NCBI GenBank assembly: GCA_917880885.1
Contig: OU862907.1
Location: 69,931,072 to 69,995,071 of the forward strand
Length of the DNA stretch: 64,000 bases
Origin: Limnephilus marmoratus
Lineage: Eukaryota > Arthropoda > Insecta > Trichoptera > Limnephilidae
Reading direction: 5' to 3'
Position 1 is the stretch's first letter. Each line of letters starts with the position of its first letter. The notes beneath the pieces are model-generated. The model was given only the letters and a program-made list of their open reading frames with translations, was not told where the DNA came from and made no database searches. The position numbers and the translations under genes are program-made. Positions 32,663 through 42,498 of this stretch are shown in pieces.

Positions 32663-33052
32663 CAGGGATGTTCTGCCCAAAAAAATTATTTCCCTAAATT
32701 TCGAGGGGAAATTTCCCTAGAATTTCCCATTTATGCAATTAACTACGTAGCCACCTGATTGTGTAACATTAATCCAGTTATATGTTAATTAATATGATTA
32801 ATTAATTGGAAAGATATTGGAATTTGGTAAATGTACTTATAATACTGTGCTTTTCCAAATTAAACACTTTTTGCTACGTGAAATAATAATTTAAAAGTAC
32901 GAATACACTCACCACTGAATTAGAAACTGAATTCCAAATAATAATAAAAAAACTTTGCACAATAAAAATCAACCAAAATCACCGATAAAACGGAACTTAA
33001 ATTATATTTTTTTTTGCAGAGGTCCCATTTATCTTTTAAGATACATAATGTT
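32663..33052. mobile_element. Truncated copy of the 24002 hAT element
   Basis: CAGGGATGTTCTGCCC at 32663 and matching interior (AATTGGAAAGATATTGGAA, TTTTGCTACGTGAAATAATA, GAGGTCCCATTTATCTTTT). It stops at 33052 where LINE sequence begins; the right terminus is lost. Confidence 0.8.
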
Positions 33053-34280
33053 CCGCAACGTTCCCACCTTGGATCTGTATTATTTATCTTTTTCGTGAAT
33101 GACATTTGTAATATTTTTAAAGACATTGATGTACTTATGTTCGCAGATGATTTGAAACTTTTTAAAGCAATTCGAAGCCTGGACGACTGTTATAGTCTCT
33201 CAGCAAACTTGTCAAAATTAATTGAGTGATGTAGCGTCAACAAGCTATACCTTAATGTTAATAAAAGCATAACTATGAGATTTTTTAAAATATAAATCCA
33301 ATTTATTTCAATTACACGATCAATAACATTATTCTGGAATATTTTGCTGAAATTAATGATTTAGGTGTTACTTTCGACACTAAACTTAGCTTCATATCAC
33401 ACATTGAACATTTCTCAAAGAAGGGTTTAAAAATGTTAGGTTTTGTACTACGAGAGGCTAAAGATTTTACCAACATTTAAACATTAAAACTTCTTTATAC
33501 ATCACTAGTGAGGAGTCAGGTTGAATATAACTCAACTTTATGGTCTCCTCATTATAACGTGCATTCTCAAACAATAGAAAGAGTACAAAAAAATTCCTAA
33601 GCTTTTTAAATTATAAACTAAAAATACCGAAAGAACAATTAAACTATACCCATCTTCTGAGTTTATCTAATTTATTGAAATTGACTGACAGAAGAACTGT
33701 TTTCGATCTAGTATTTTTATTTAAAATCTTGCATAGTAAAATTAACAGCCCTGAAGGGAGGCGTCTACTAATATCTACAGGAATTCCAAAAACTGAAAAA
33801 ATCGAACTAATATCTATGAGAATCAAAGTGTTGACGAATATCTACAGCTCAAACTGTTGATTAATATCTATGAGAACCAAAGTGTTGAGAATATCTACAG
33901 CACTGGCAGAGGTTGGATTTGCAATTATGAATAGCATATTGGAATAACGTAATATTGCGTATGCAGTTTAAAAAACTTAATTTATGTGAGTATGTATGTA
34001 AAAATCACACTCTGAAGTTCGTAGATCGTTCAACATATGAGCTGACATACAGGCTGTAGATATTAGTATCTGGAGTCCCCTGAAGTCTTGGCACTCATAA
34101 ATTTTAATGTGCCAGCCAGAAACACAAGGTCGGTACTACCGTTTTATTGTGGCAATTACGACCATGTTCCATTTCAATATACCACTTCACAGAATACAAA
34201 ACTTAGGCAATATGTTTTCGCACATAGATTTATGGAATGTGTCGCTTTTATTAATTCCGTTACTGAATATTTCATGCACT
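33053..34280 (+). pseudogene. LINE relic 2a (Jockey/CR1-type), split by element E
   Basis: 5'-truncated at the RT motif VPQ: QRSHLGSVLFIFFVNDICNI then LMFADDLKLF near 33138. Later blocks LLYTSLVRSQVEYNSTLW and LFKILHSKINSPE precede element E (33757-34077), after which VLALINFNVPARNTRS continues. Removing 321 bp plus one 8-bp TSD restores the frame. Several point stops and frameshifts elsewhere. Confidence 0.82.
33757..34077. mobile_element. Foldback element E, copy 2 (321 bp), inverted relative to copy 1
   Basis: Perfect 8-bp TSD CCCTGAAG (33749-33756, 34078-34085). Ends GGAGGCGTCTACTAATATCT and the inverse of GACTCCAGATACTAATATCT, matching copy 1. Interior repeats of CTAATATCTAYRRG. Shorter than copy 1, so unit number varies. 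Confidence 0.9.
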
Positions 34281-34284
34281 GTTT

Positions 34285-35330
34285 ATTTCTGTTGTACGCC
34301 GATGACATAAAAATATTTGCCGTCGTTAGGAATTTAAATGATTGTCTGCTCATCCAAAGAGACTTAGAAAGGTTCGAAGCGTTTTGCAATGAGAACAAAA
34401 TTTACCTAAGTTACGACAAATGTAAACAAATAAGCATCACTAAAAATCAAAACGTTATCATACACGTTTATTATATTGGTAATTATTCACTCGAGCGCGT
34501 ATGTATAAGAGACCTCGGCGTACTTTTTGATTCCAAACTTCATTTTGGTGCGCACATTGAAAACATTGTGAATAAAGCTAACTGCATGCTAGGCTTTGTT
34601 ATCAGAGACAGCCGTGTATTTCGAAAACCTGAAACCTACCTTCTGCTTTACTATACGCTGGTCCGTTCTCAACTTGAATACTGCACCTCCATATGAACTC
34701 CACTTTACGGTATCTATAAAGAAAATATTGAAATTTCTGCGTTGCCTCAATTACAGAATGAGCGCACCTAAACGGGGATACACAAATATGCTCTCGAAAT
34801 ATAACGTCTCCACTCTATCTAACCGGCGAACATACCTTGACCTAATGACCCTGTATAAAATCTGCAACAACGTTATCGACTGTCCTGACTTACTCAAACT
34901 AATTAATTTTAAAATACCACCCAGAACAACTAGGCTTAACGACTTATTCCACATGAACCGGACACGTACAAATGCTGGTGTCAGGGATCCAATCAGAAGA
35001 ATGTGCGAATTGTTTAATAAAAACCACAACCTTATGGATTCCGATATATTTTTTGATACTTATAGCACTTTTGGTAAAAATTGAAGCCTGTTTTCCTATA
35101 AAAAAAGAAAACTTATATATCATTCACTATACTTTTTATGTGCTTCTTTTTAAACAATTTTCGATTCATTATTAATTATGACTTATTTTTAAATATGTGT
35201 TCGAAAATCTTTATTTATCAAATCAATCAGTGAGAAATAGTCGAGGGTGCAGGCGAATTCTCAAGTTATTGTTTTGTTAATTATTGTCTGTATCTGTGTT
35301 TTCTCCTTAAATAATAATAAAAAAAAATAA
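34285..35330 (+). pseudogene. LINE relic 2b, separate 5'-truncated copy
   Basis: Starts at the RT active site (FLLYADDIKIF near 34287-34318) and continues DLGVLFDSKLHFGAHIE, YTLVRSQLEYCTSI, a frameshift near 34700, then RRTYLDLMTLYKICNN and RMCELFNKNHNLMDSDIFF to a TGA near 35082. The 3' UTR ends in A-rich AATAATAATAAAAAAAAAT near 35330. Fused directly to relic 2a, giving one open frame (34088-34696) across two LINEs. Confidence 0.82.
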
Positions 35331-35382
35331 AAGTGTGCCGGGGGGCCAACTGTCGGCGGATCGACTGTCATGGAATCAAATT

Positions 35383-35522
35383 CAACTCCCCTTTGAAAAG
35401 TCATTAAAAGTTATGATTTTTCTTATAGCCCATAACCTTACCTAACGTAAACCATTTAAGATTTTATAAATACTTTTAATGGCTTTTCACTGAAGGTGTT
35501 TATGCTACATTATTCTGAGTTG
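35383..35522. mobile_element. MITE M5, copy 2 (diverged)
   Basis: TTTGAAAAGTCATTAAAAG and ACCTAACGTAA, then ATTCTGAGTTG at the right, parallel to 29140-29321. Confidence 0.55.
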
Positions 35523-35729
35523 TCTGGTCACTGGTTTATACAGCCTCGGTCCTTTTTAATGTGAATTTTGCACGCCTAAAGTCATTTAAAGCATCGTCTA
35601 GATTACGAACGGTGGACTATTACCAGGTTAACTGACAAATAAATTTGAGCAGTGATAGGCGTCCAATTTTTTGCGGCCTCTGTGTTTCCTTCCTCCTACA
35701 ACATAGGTCTCTTTAAGATCCAGATTTGT

Positions 35730-36305
35730 TCTTGGGGTCGGTCGTTATAGTACTTTGGGTCGGTCGTTTTAGTACTTGTGGTCGGTCGTTTTAACACTGG
35801 GGGTCAGTTATAACTTCGGCCCTATGGCACCAAACCAACTGTAATTTTGGATTCTTACTATGAATCATGGTTTGTACACGAATCAATCAAAAAATCTGCC
35901 AAAAGAATATTTTTTTCAAAAATTATCGTATTAACACTTGGGGTCGGTCATAACTTCGGCCCTATGGCACCGAACCGACAGAAAATATGGATTCTTACTA
36001 AGAATCATGAATCAATCAAAAAATCTGCCAAAAGAATAATTTTTTACAAAATCATCGGTTTAACACTTGGGGTCGGTCGTTATAGTACTTGGGGCGGTCA
36101 TAACTTCACCCCTTTTGCACCGAATCATCTGAAATTTTAGATTCTTACTAAGAATCGTAGTTTGTGCAAGAATCAATAAAAAAATCTTACAAAATAATTT
36201 TTTTATATCATCGATTTACGGGCGCTGTGTAACAACACTTGTGATCGGTCAATTCGGCCCTATGGCACTGAACGGACTGAAACTTTTGTTTCTTACTAAG
36301 TCACA
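35730..36305 (+). repeat. Tandem repeat, about four 120-160 bp units
   Basis: Repeated CTTGGGGTCGGTCGTTATAG, CTTCGGCCCTATGGCACC, GATTCTTACTAAGAATC and AATCAATCAAAAAATCTGCC. Unit lengths vary. Confidence 0.8.
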
Positions 36306-36361
36306 CTTTTGATTTTAATAGTGGAATCGAATTATTAAAATGTTATTTTAATGTTGGATAA

Positions 36362-36840
36362 ATTAAAACTAGCTGGTACCCGGCATGCGTTGCTATGCCA
36401 TTTAATAAAGAAATTGTTTCTCCCTGCGTGTCCTTTCCCATTCGTCCCGTTCTCCTTTCACCTCCTCTTCCTCTCCCGTGTCCCCTTCCCCTCTCGCGTT
36501 CCCATTCCACCTCCTCCACCTTCCCTCTCCCCACTCCACTCCCCCTCTTTCCCCGTCCCGCGAACCCCTCCCCCCCGAGTTCCCCTCCTCTCTCTGGTTC
36601 CATTCCCCCCACCCTAGTTCCCCTCCCTCCTCTCCCTAACGCATTTTATATCCACGTGTTCGTGTGCCACCTATTGCAATTTTTTTATACAAATTTCATA
36701 ATTCCAGAGCTCACCAGTAGTTTTATACAAACCTTATCCTGACAATAACGAACACAAAAATACAAGAATTATCCTATTTGGTGGAATCGCTCGGAAGTTA
36801 TGCGCGTACATACCTTTCGGCGATTCATTTTTATTTATAT
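36362..36840 (+). repeat. Dispersed repeat R1 with CT-rich tract
   Basis: AACTAGCTGGTACCCGGCAT, GCGTTGCTATGCCATTTAAT, pyrimidine tract, then GACAATAACGAACAC, TTGGTGGAATCGCTCGGAAG and CGATTCATTTTTATTTATAT. Leads into a GATA microsatellite, a common end for such repeats. Confidence 0.78.
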
Positions 36841-36967
36841 AGAAGATAGATAGATAGATAGAAGATATAAGATATAGGATAGATAGATAGATAGATATAA
36901 GGTAGATAGATAGATAGAATATAGAAGATAGATAGATAGAAGATAGATAGATAGGTAGATAGATTAG
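36841..36967 (+). repeat. (GATA)n / AGAT microsatellite
   Basis: Imperfect GATA/AGAT repeats of about 125 bp directly after R1. Confidence 0.95.
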
Positions 36968-37116
36968 AAAGAATGCGAATTCAAATCTAAATATTATAAA
37001 CAATCAGATTTTTTTAAAATGAACCACCATTGAACCTGTTCCCTTTGTAAATTGTGCCCTCAATTGTACCCTCCCCCCTCCCGTTCCCCCTCCCATCGAT
37101 TATGAAAAATATGGAA

Positions 37117-37300
37117 ACAAGTGTTGAGTGGGCATCGCGTTTAGGTCCCACCCGCGCGTCGCGTATTCGATTCCTCGGCTGGCCAAGTCCTCTATCATAA
37201 CTCAAGCAACATTTTCGTGGTGGTAGTAGGAGATTTTCAAATTTTGTTGGGTTTTTCGTAACCCGGGAATATTTGTCTTATTTATAAAAAAAAACAATAT
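37117..37300 (+). mobile_element. tRNA-derived SINE S2, plus-strand copy
   Basis: Head GTTGAGTGGGCATCGCGTTT with B box CGTATTCGATTCCTCG; body CTCAAGCAACATTTTCGTGG, GTAACCCGGGAATATTTGTC; short A-run at 37287-37295. Partner of 24427-24612. Confidence 0.8.
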
Positions 37301-37388
37301 TTAATTTCTTAGAATGTGATCAGTAATATAAAAACAGGACTATTTTGAATAAAAGAACTTCTATTATTTCTTTACATTAAGAATTTAA

Positions 37389-37825
37389 GGTTAAACGTCA
37401 CATACGTTATAATCTACGCATTCACAGATGGCACCAATAAAATTATTTTAGGTTTTTAATACTTTTTGCTCATTTTGCTTTAAAATATTGAGGTGAATTA
37501 ATTGTTGGCGCGCGTACGTATTTAATATCAATATTAATAAATAGTTTTGTCCATAAACAAACCCAAATCTTTCAAGAAAGGCTGAAAAATAAATATTGGT
37601 TTGATTCATCGATACAAAATTAAATTTTTCAGCCTCTCTTGAATGATTTGGGTTTTTTTGTGGACAAAACTATTTATTTATATTCATATTAAATATGTAC
37701 GGGCGCAATCAATTAATTTACCTTATTATTTTAAAGCATAACATGCAAAAAGTATTAAAAACCTAAAATAATTTAATTGGCGCCATCTGTGAATGCGTAG
37801 ATTATAACGTACGTGACGCTTGACC
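37389..37825. mobile_element. Foldback element with ~200-bp arms, TTAA target
   Basis: TTAA (37385-37388 and 37826-37829) flank inverted arms starting GGTTAAACGTCACATACGTT versus GGTCAAGCGTCACGTACGTT. Arms continue through CTACGCATTCACAGATGGC and AAATAGTTTTGTCCA. One half of a related element lies in the 58.3-58.7 and 60.6-60.95 kb duplicates. Confidence 0.8.
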
Positions 37826-37908
37826 TTAAGTTAACACTTGTAAATAAGCCTGTTCATATATAAATGAGAACAATTTGTAAATTTCAATTAAATCTGCTTT
37901 GATAACTT

Positions 37909-38595
37909 TTTTTACATTAGCTCCACACAGGAGGACCTGAGGAAAATAATATCCCTCAAGGCCTACGTCATCTTTGGGAATGCTGTGCGGGGGGTCATTT
38001 TAGGAAATGAAAGGAGAGGGATTTCTAGTCAGAAAAAATATGTGTGGGGTGGATAGAAATCTGAGGGTCAGCGTATCGAAGAGTGATGGACGTAAAAATA
38101 TATCCCTCCCACTGCGGTGCGAGGCAATGTTTCGAGAGAGTCCTGTTAGAGAGGTCAAAAGATCTTCCTCAACCGGTCTCTCCGAATCCAGCCCGCCACG
38201 CACTTGTGAGCAGACACATCCGCACCAAGATCGAGACAAATAAACGCGAGCAACCCTGCCAAGTCAACAACCAGCAAACGCGGTGATTTAGCAGGGGTGC
38301 CCGGGTTCATGGGGTGAGGTTTGTCTAGCTCTTAGAGTCGGATGACCAGGACACAACGAACCCCAGATTCTTACCCACCCCTTAAACCCTCTTCCTTCCC
38401 AGAATTCTCCCCTCCTTCCTTTCCTTTAAAAAAACCCTCCACACAGCTTCCCCAAAGATGACATAGGCCCTCAGGGAAATAATGTGTGGATCTCATGTAA
38501 AAAAAAAACACTTTGGGTGACTAGGGCAGTGGTGTTGGTTATCCAATAAATGGTTCCAGAGACAGCGGTATCCATACCCGCCTTCCAAATTTTTG
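37909..38595. mobile_element. S1 retroposon pieces in alternating orientation
   Basis: Minus-strand tail at 37909-37990; minus-strand variant-tail sequence at about 38070-38290 (TCGAGAGAGTCCTGTTAGAG); plus-strand body and tail 38280-38505 ending in an A-run; minus-strand head 38511-38595. Looks like nested or rearranged S1 copies. Confidence 0.65.
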
Positions 38596-39138
38596 ATTAT
38601 GCTGTAAGCGTAACTGTAGTACAAAGAGTATTTTAAATTCTAATGAATTCCATTCATAAATATGTTGTTTTGGGCCACCCTTTATTTATATCGTTTAAAA
38701 CATTTCAACACAAATGCAATAATAAATGATCACATATGAGTTTGCACTCCTCGCATGTTTCTAATGAAATAATAAAATGATTTCTGATAAACTGCCCTAC
38801 TAGATCCTTTCTCTGATAGTAATGTATATTAAGCAATTGTTGAAATTGGTTTTCCCGAACATTGATAATAATTTGCGTGACGTTATCTTTAAATCAGATT
38901 TATTGATTATTGATTAGCCTACTAAATATTATTTAATTAAATAAATTGTTTTTTTGAAGCCGTTATCTATTATCTGCATTCTTGTCGAGGATCTTAATCA
39001 CTTGAAAAAAGACGTCATCAACTGACAATTTTCAACATCAAATTTGTATTCTTTCTAAATAAATGTTTTATTTTATTATTTTGTTATACGTTTTCTGTTA
39101 GATGTGATTATCTTTGTTTCGAAAGCTCAACTAACTAA
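38596..39138. other. No gene seen
   Basis: AT-rich, nothing recognisable. Confidence 0.5.
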
Positions 39139-39535
39139 CTAATCATCACGCCGTTTCTCCGCAGGGGTAGGCAGAGAGGACGGAACGCCAAACAACTCAT
39201 ACAACATACATCGTCTCAAATATACTCTTCTATTATTCTGACTTTTGACATGGCCTGACTCAAGTATCTGATTCACTCGGGCGTTCCCGACTTCTTCTAC
39301 CATTCACATTTCTTCTTACACTACTTTTTTCGTTCATTCGCTCTACATGCCCAAAGCATCTTAGGATTCCTTTTTTAATCTTACTCATTATGCTTATATC
39401 AGCCTTACATTATTTGCGGATATCCACATTTCTCACACGATCATGCATGGTTTTACAACACATACGCCTCAGGAATCTGATTTCAACAGCATTCAGTTTG
39501 CCATCCTTCACATGCCGAAGGATTTGTGGGAATTT
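39139..39535 (-). pseudogene. RTE-type LINE relic, C-terminus and 3' end (copy c)
   Basis: Minus strand: DGKLNAVEIRFLRRMCCKTM, DRVRNVDIRK, then CKADISIMSKIKKGILRCFG, HVERMNEK and, frameshifted, VVWRSVLSAYPCGETA. Same family as copies a and b; its 3' end (CCTGCGGAGAAACGGCGTG on the minus strand) matches that of copy b. Confidence 0.82.
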
Positions 39536-39919
39536 TGTTAAGGGATATTAAATTTAAATAAAGAAAATATTTCATATTTTTTTTAATTATTTGAGATCAA
39601 TTTTTTTTGACATTGAAAGTGTAAAATATTAAGTTAAATAAAACTTTTGACAGGATTTTTGATTTGTTGCTTGAAAAGTGGGTGGTGCAGGGCCGCACTA
39701 GAAATTTACTTCGCAATCAATTTCAAACAGTATATTTTCCCCGCACGTTTCTCGGAAGATCAAATGCCTGACCTGATTTTAATAAGTGTAGGGTGAGTGC
39801 AAAGATCACACAAATGCGCGTCTATGCCATATTTTATTTTATTTATAACGCTCCAAGGGTAAAGAAGTGGAAAATAATGTAATAAAATATTAATAATTCA
39901 TCCCCTTGACATTATTGTG

Positions 39920-40150
39920 ATTTTTTACATCATTGAAGAAGAATATAACAGTAATAATCTAAACGAAAATATGAAAGAGAACAAGACACAGAAAAATAAA
40001 AAGATAACGGTCGCAACAGGCACTCGAACCAAGAACTTGTCATCTTACAAGGACGAACGCCTTTACCAATTAGGCCACTGCCACCTCTTATTAAACCATC
40101 ATCTTTGTCATTTTCATATTTCAAATTGCAGAATTAGTAATAATAATATT
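39920..40150 (-). mobile_element. tRNA-derived SINE S3 (tRNA-Thr-like head)
   Basis: Minus-strand head 40088-40010 has GCCTAATTGGTAAAGGC and TTGGTTCGAGTGCC, with CCTTGTAAG in the anticodon position. The tail complement (AAAGAGAACAAGACACAGAA) recurs at 53370 and 56095. Confidence 0.7.
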
Positions 40151-40372
40151 TGGATGATTTGTATAGCGCCGTTTATGTAAAAAATCACCTCAAGGGCGCT
40201 GTACAAACTTATAATACATTTCTAAAATCTAGAAAAACTACAAGCTAGACAAACAATTAAAAACAACTTATGGCTAAAAACTGCATCCACCGGTTCACTG
40301 ATCACCGATATGAAAATATATGTACAATTTTTTGACTAATGAACGCGATACTGCCCAAAAATGAATGAATTC
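40141..40372. repeat. Dispersed repeat R2, copy 2
   Basis: ATATTTGGATGATTTGTATAGCG, AACTTATGG, TGCATCCACCGGTTCACTGA; parallels 16520-16800 along its length. Confidence 0.65.
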
Positions 40373-40502
40373 AGGACCACACTGACCTGAGAGGTCGCTT
40401 GAAATTAATACTGTTTATTGTCTATTTAAAGAAATTTAGATAGAATTCGCACGCAGAGGACATAATTGTGAACACATGTTATTTAATCCTGAAAAATATT
40501 TT

Positions 40503-40900
40503 AAAACTAGCTGGTTCCCGGTATACGTTGCTATGCCATTCAAATAAATAAATTGATTCTCCCTGCATGTCTCTTCTCGTGCGTCCCTGTTCCTCCACTT
40601 TCCCCGCCCTTCCCCTCTCTCCTCTCTTCCCTCTCCGCGAACCTAACCTCCCCCCTTCCACTTCCCCCTTGCTTTTCTTTCTGCCGCTAAAATATATTTA
40701 TGAAATACTCACATTTTCGTTTATACAAATTTTATGATGCCAGAGCTTACCATTATATGTAGCCTATATAGTATTCTGATATATATGCGCTATATTATTG
40801 TAAAGTTTCATTAAAATCCATTTAGTAGTGTTTGCGTAACAAAAAAAAGGAACAAACATACATCCGTACAAACTTTCGCCTTTATAATATTAGTAAGATT
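40503..40900 (+). repeat. Dispersed repeat R1 with a common insect LINE-type tail
   Basis: AACTAGCTGGTTCCCGGTAT, ATTGATTCTCCCTGCATG, CT tract, then TTTCATTAAAATCC, GTAACAAA and ACTTTCGCCTTTATAATATT AGTAAGATT, a tail I associate with many insect repeats. Confidence 0.75.
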
Positions 40901-40913
40901 AATATGTAATATA

Positions 40914-41777
40914 TAGAGACACTGATTCATCGCATTAACGACATATTCGCGAATTAAAGCGATAAATGGTGTTTTAGCGATAAAAACGTTAAAACGCGAA
41001 ATAGCAGCGATTTTTACAACAAAACTCAACAAAATGCGAACTTTTTTAGTAATGTGAGCAAAGGTGCAAATTTCGGGTTTTTGAACCAAGCGCCTCGGCT
41101 GCCTAGAGTGCGAGAGTTGTCAGAAGAGTTCTGTAAAACTGGCATCTCATATGCTGAACCGTCAAAACAACAGCACTAATCATTAATCAATTTCTTGAGC
41201 ACGCAGGTAAAATGTTCAATCCTGCAATTGTAGGTCAGAATGTCCAGCGATCAGACGCTATTCTTTTAGCAAGTAAAAGTAGGCTTGCTCCAACGTTTAA
41301 ATCTGTTGATGACAGTAAATTCCTGGAAGGTAACAGGTATTTTCAAAGACAGCTTGTAGAGCAAGTGAGGGATGAAGTCACTGTAGACATAATTCAGCTA
41401 CTCTTAGCTGTAAAAATTGTTCACAGAGAATTTGCTGCGGCAGCTTTGATGACTGTGTGCGGGCCCCTGTGAATGGTGTTGACGCAGAAAGATTTTTTAG
41501 TTGCTATAATCTTGTATTGACAGATCGTAGAACGAACATGACACACTCTATTGTAGAAACATGTACCATGTTGAGTTTCAACCAATAATAAAATATACAT
41601 GTTTCAAGTGATTTTGCGAATTTAATTGTTTTTCCCCTCTTGCCGACTCCCATTACTTGACGTTATCCTATTTAGCTATAAACGCTATGAAAACGCAAAA
41701 TTAAAGCTGTAAAAGCTATTTTTTCAATAATTAATGCTACATTTCTTAAAAATTAAAGCTATGAATCAGTGTCTCTA
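40914..41777 (+). mobile_element. Deleted hAT transposon (864 bp) with transposase C-terminus
   Basis: Termini TAGAGACACTGATTCAT in perfect inversion; perfect 8-bp TSD GTAATATA (40906-40913, 41778-41785). Carries the end of a hAT transposase gene. Most of the gene is deleted, so the copy is non-autonomous. Confidence 0.93.
41212..41590 (+). pseudogene. hAT transposase, C-terminal dimerisation region, frameshifted
   Basis: ATG-starting frame 41212-41472 (FLEGNRYFQRQLVEQVRDEV) breaks near 41460. In another frame it continues PVNGVDAERFFSCYNLVLTD then RRTNMTHSIVETCTMLSFN to TAA near 41589. AERFFS..N....RR.N......E......N is the hAT dimerisation (hATC) motif. The catalytic core is absent. Confidence 0.72.
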
Positions 41778-41814
41778 GTAATATATTATTTATGGGGTGT
41801 GTTTTGGAAAGTAA

Positions 41815-42007
41815 AAGCAACATTTAATGGTGGGTGGTGCAGTGGTACCAAGAAGGATTTGATCTTCCTAAATGTGATTCGTCAAGAGACAAATTGATGT
41901 TTAAGGATTCGAATAATTTTAAGTGTGATTAAGTCATATCATAGGCAATACAAGTATGATCCTCTCAAATTAAATTAAGGGTATGAGAGCCCAAAAAGGT
42001 TGTATCA
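41815..42007 (+). repeat. Dispersed repeat R4 with the empty piggyBac site
   Basis: Uninterrupted counterpart of 8930-9785: ...AAATTAAGGGTATGAGAGCC at 41977 where the other copy has TTAA-MITE-TTAA. Confidence 0.7.
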
Positions 42008-42017
42008 TTATCAGTAG

Positions 42018-42476
42018 CGGATTTAGGGGGGGGGGGGGGGGGCACGGGGGCACGTGGAGATTCCATCACAGTACATAGTTAGAAGCTAAAACTGTCTTTA
42101 TTAAACATTAATTTAATTTTTCGATTGTTTTGACACTTTCGTAAACCTTCCTATAGATACATACTTGAACTTGTAGAAATAAACTTGAAGTATGATACTT
42201 CAAGTTTATTTCTTACAGTAATTGTTGATTTTTTTGCCCGTCCGACCCTTGTGCCCCCCCCCCCCCCCCCAGAAAAAAAATCCTAAGAGCAATTGTTGAT
42301 TTTTTGACCGTCCGCCCCTTGTGCCCGCCCAGAAAAAATCCTAACAGTAATTGTTGATTTTTTTGCCCGTCCGCCCCTTGTGCCCGCCCAGAAAAAAAAT
42401 CCTAACAGCAATTGTTGATTTTTTGACCGTCCGCCCCTTGTGCCCCACGCAGAAAAAAAACCTGTATCCGCCCTTG
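42018..42476. mobile_element. MITE M6 with internal 4 x ~63-bp tandem repeat
   Basis: Left end AGCGGATTTA then G18, right end CCTGTATCCGCCCTTGA, imperfectly inverted. Interior has the AACTTGTAGAAATAAACTTG hairpin, then four units of AATTGTTGATTTTTTGNCCG with TCCGCCCCTTGTGCCC. The unit ends in CCCAGAAAAA, i.e. the terminal region itself is repeated. Confidence 0.75.
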
Positions 42477-42498
42477 ATCATTATTATCTTCGATTATA

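Noticed and set aside
33757..34077. Group-I/II or spliceosomal intron in the LINE
   Set aside because: The 8-bp TSD and inverted ends show a DNA element; there are no intron splice signals at the borders.
38000..38286. Three overlapping frames of 67-79 residues
   Set aside because: They lie in rearranged S1 retroposon sequence.
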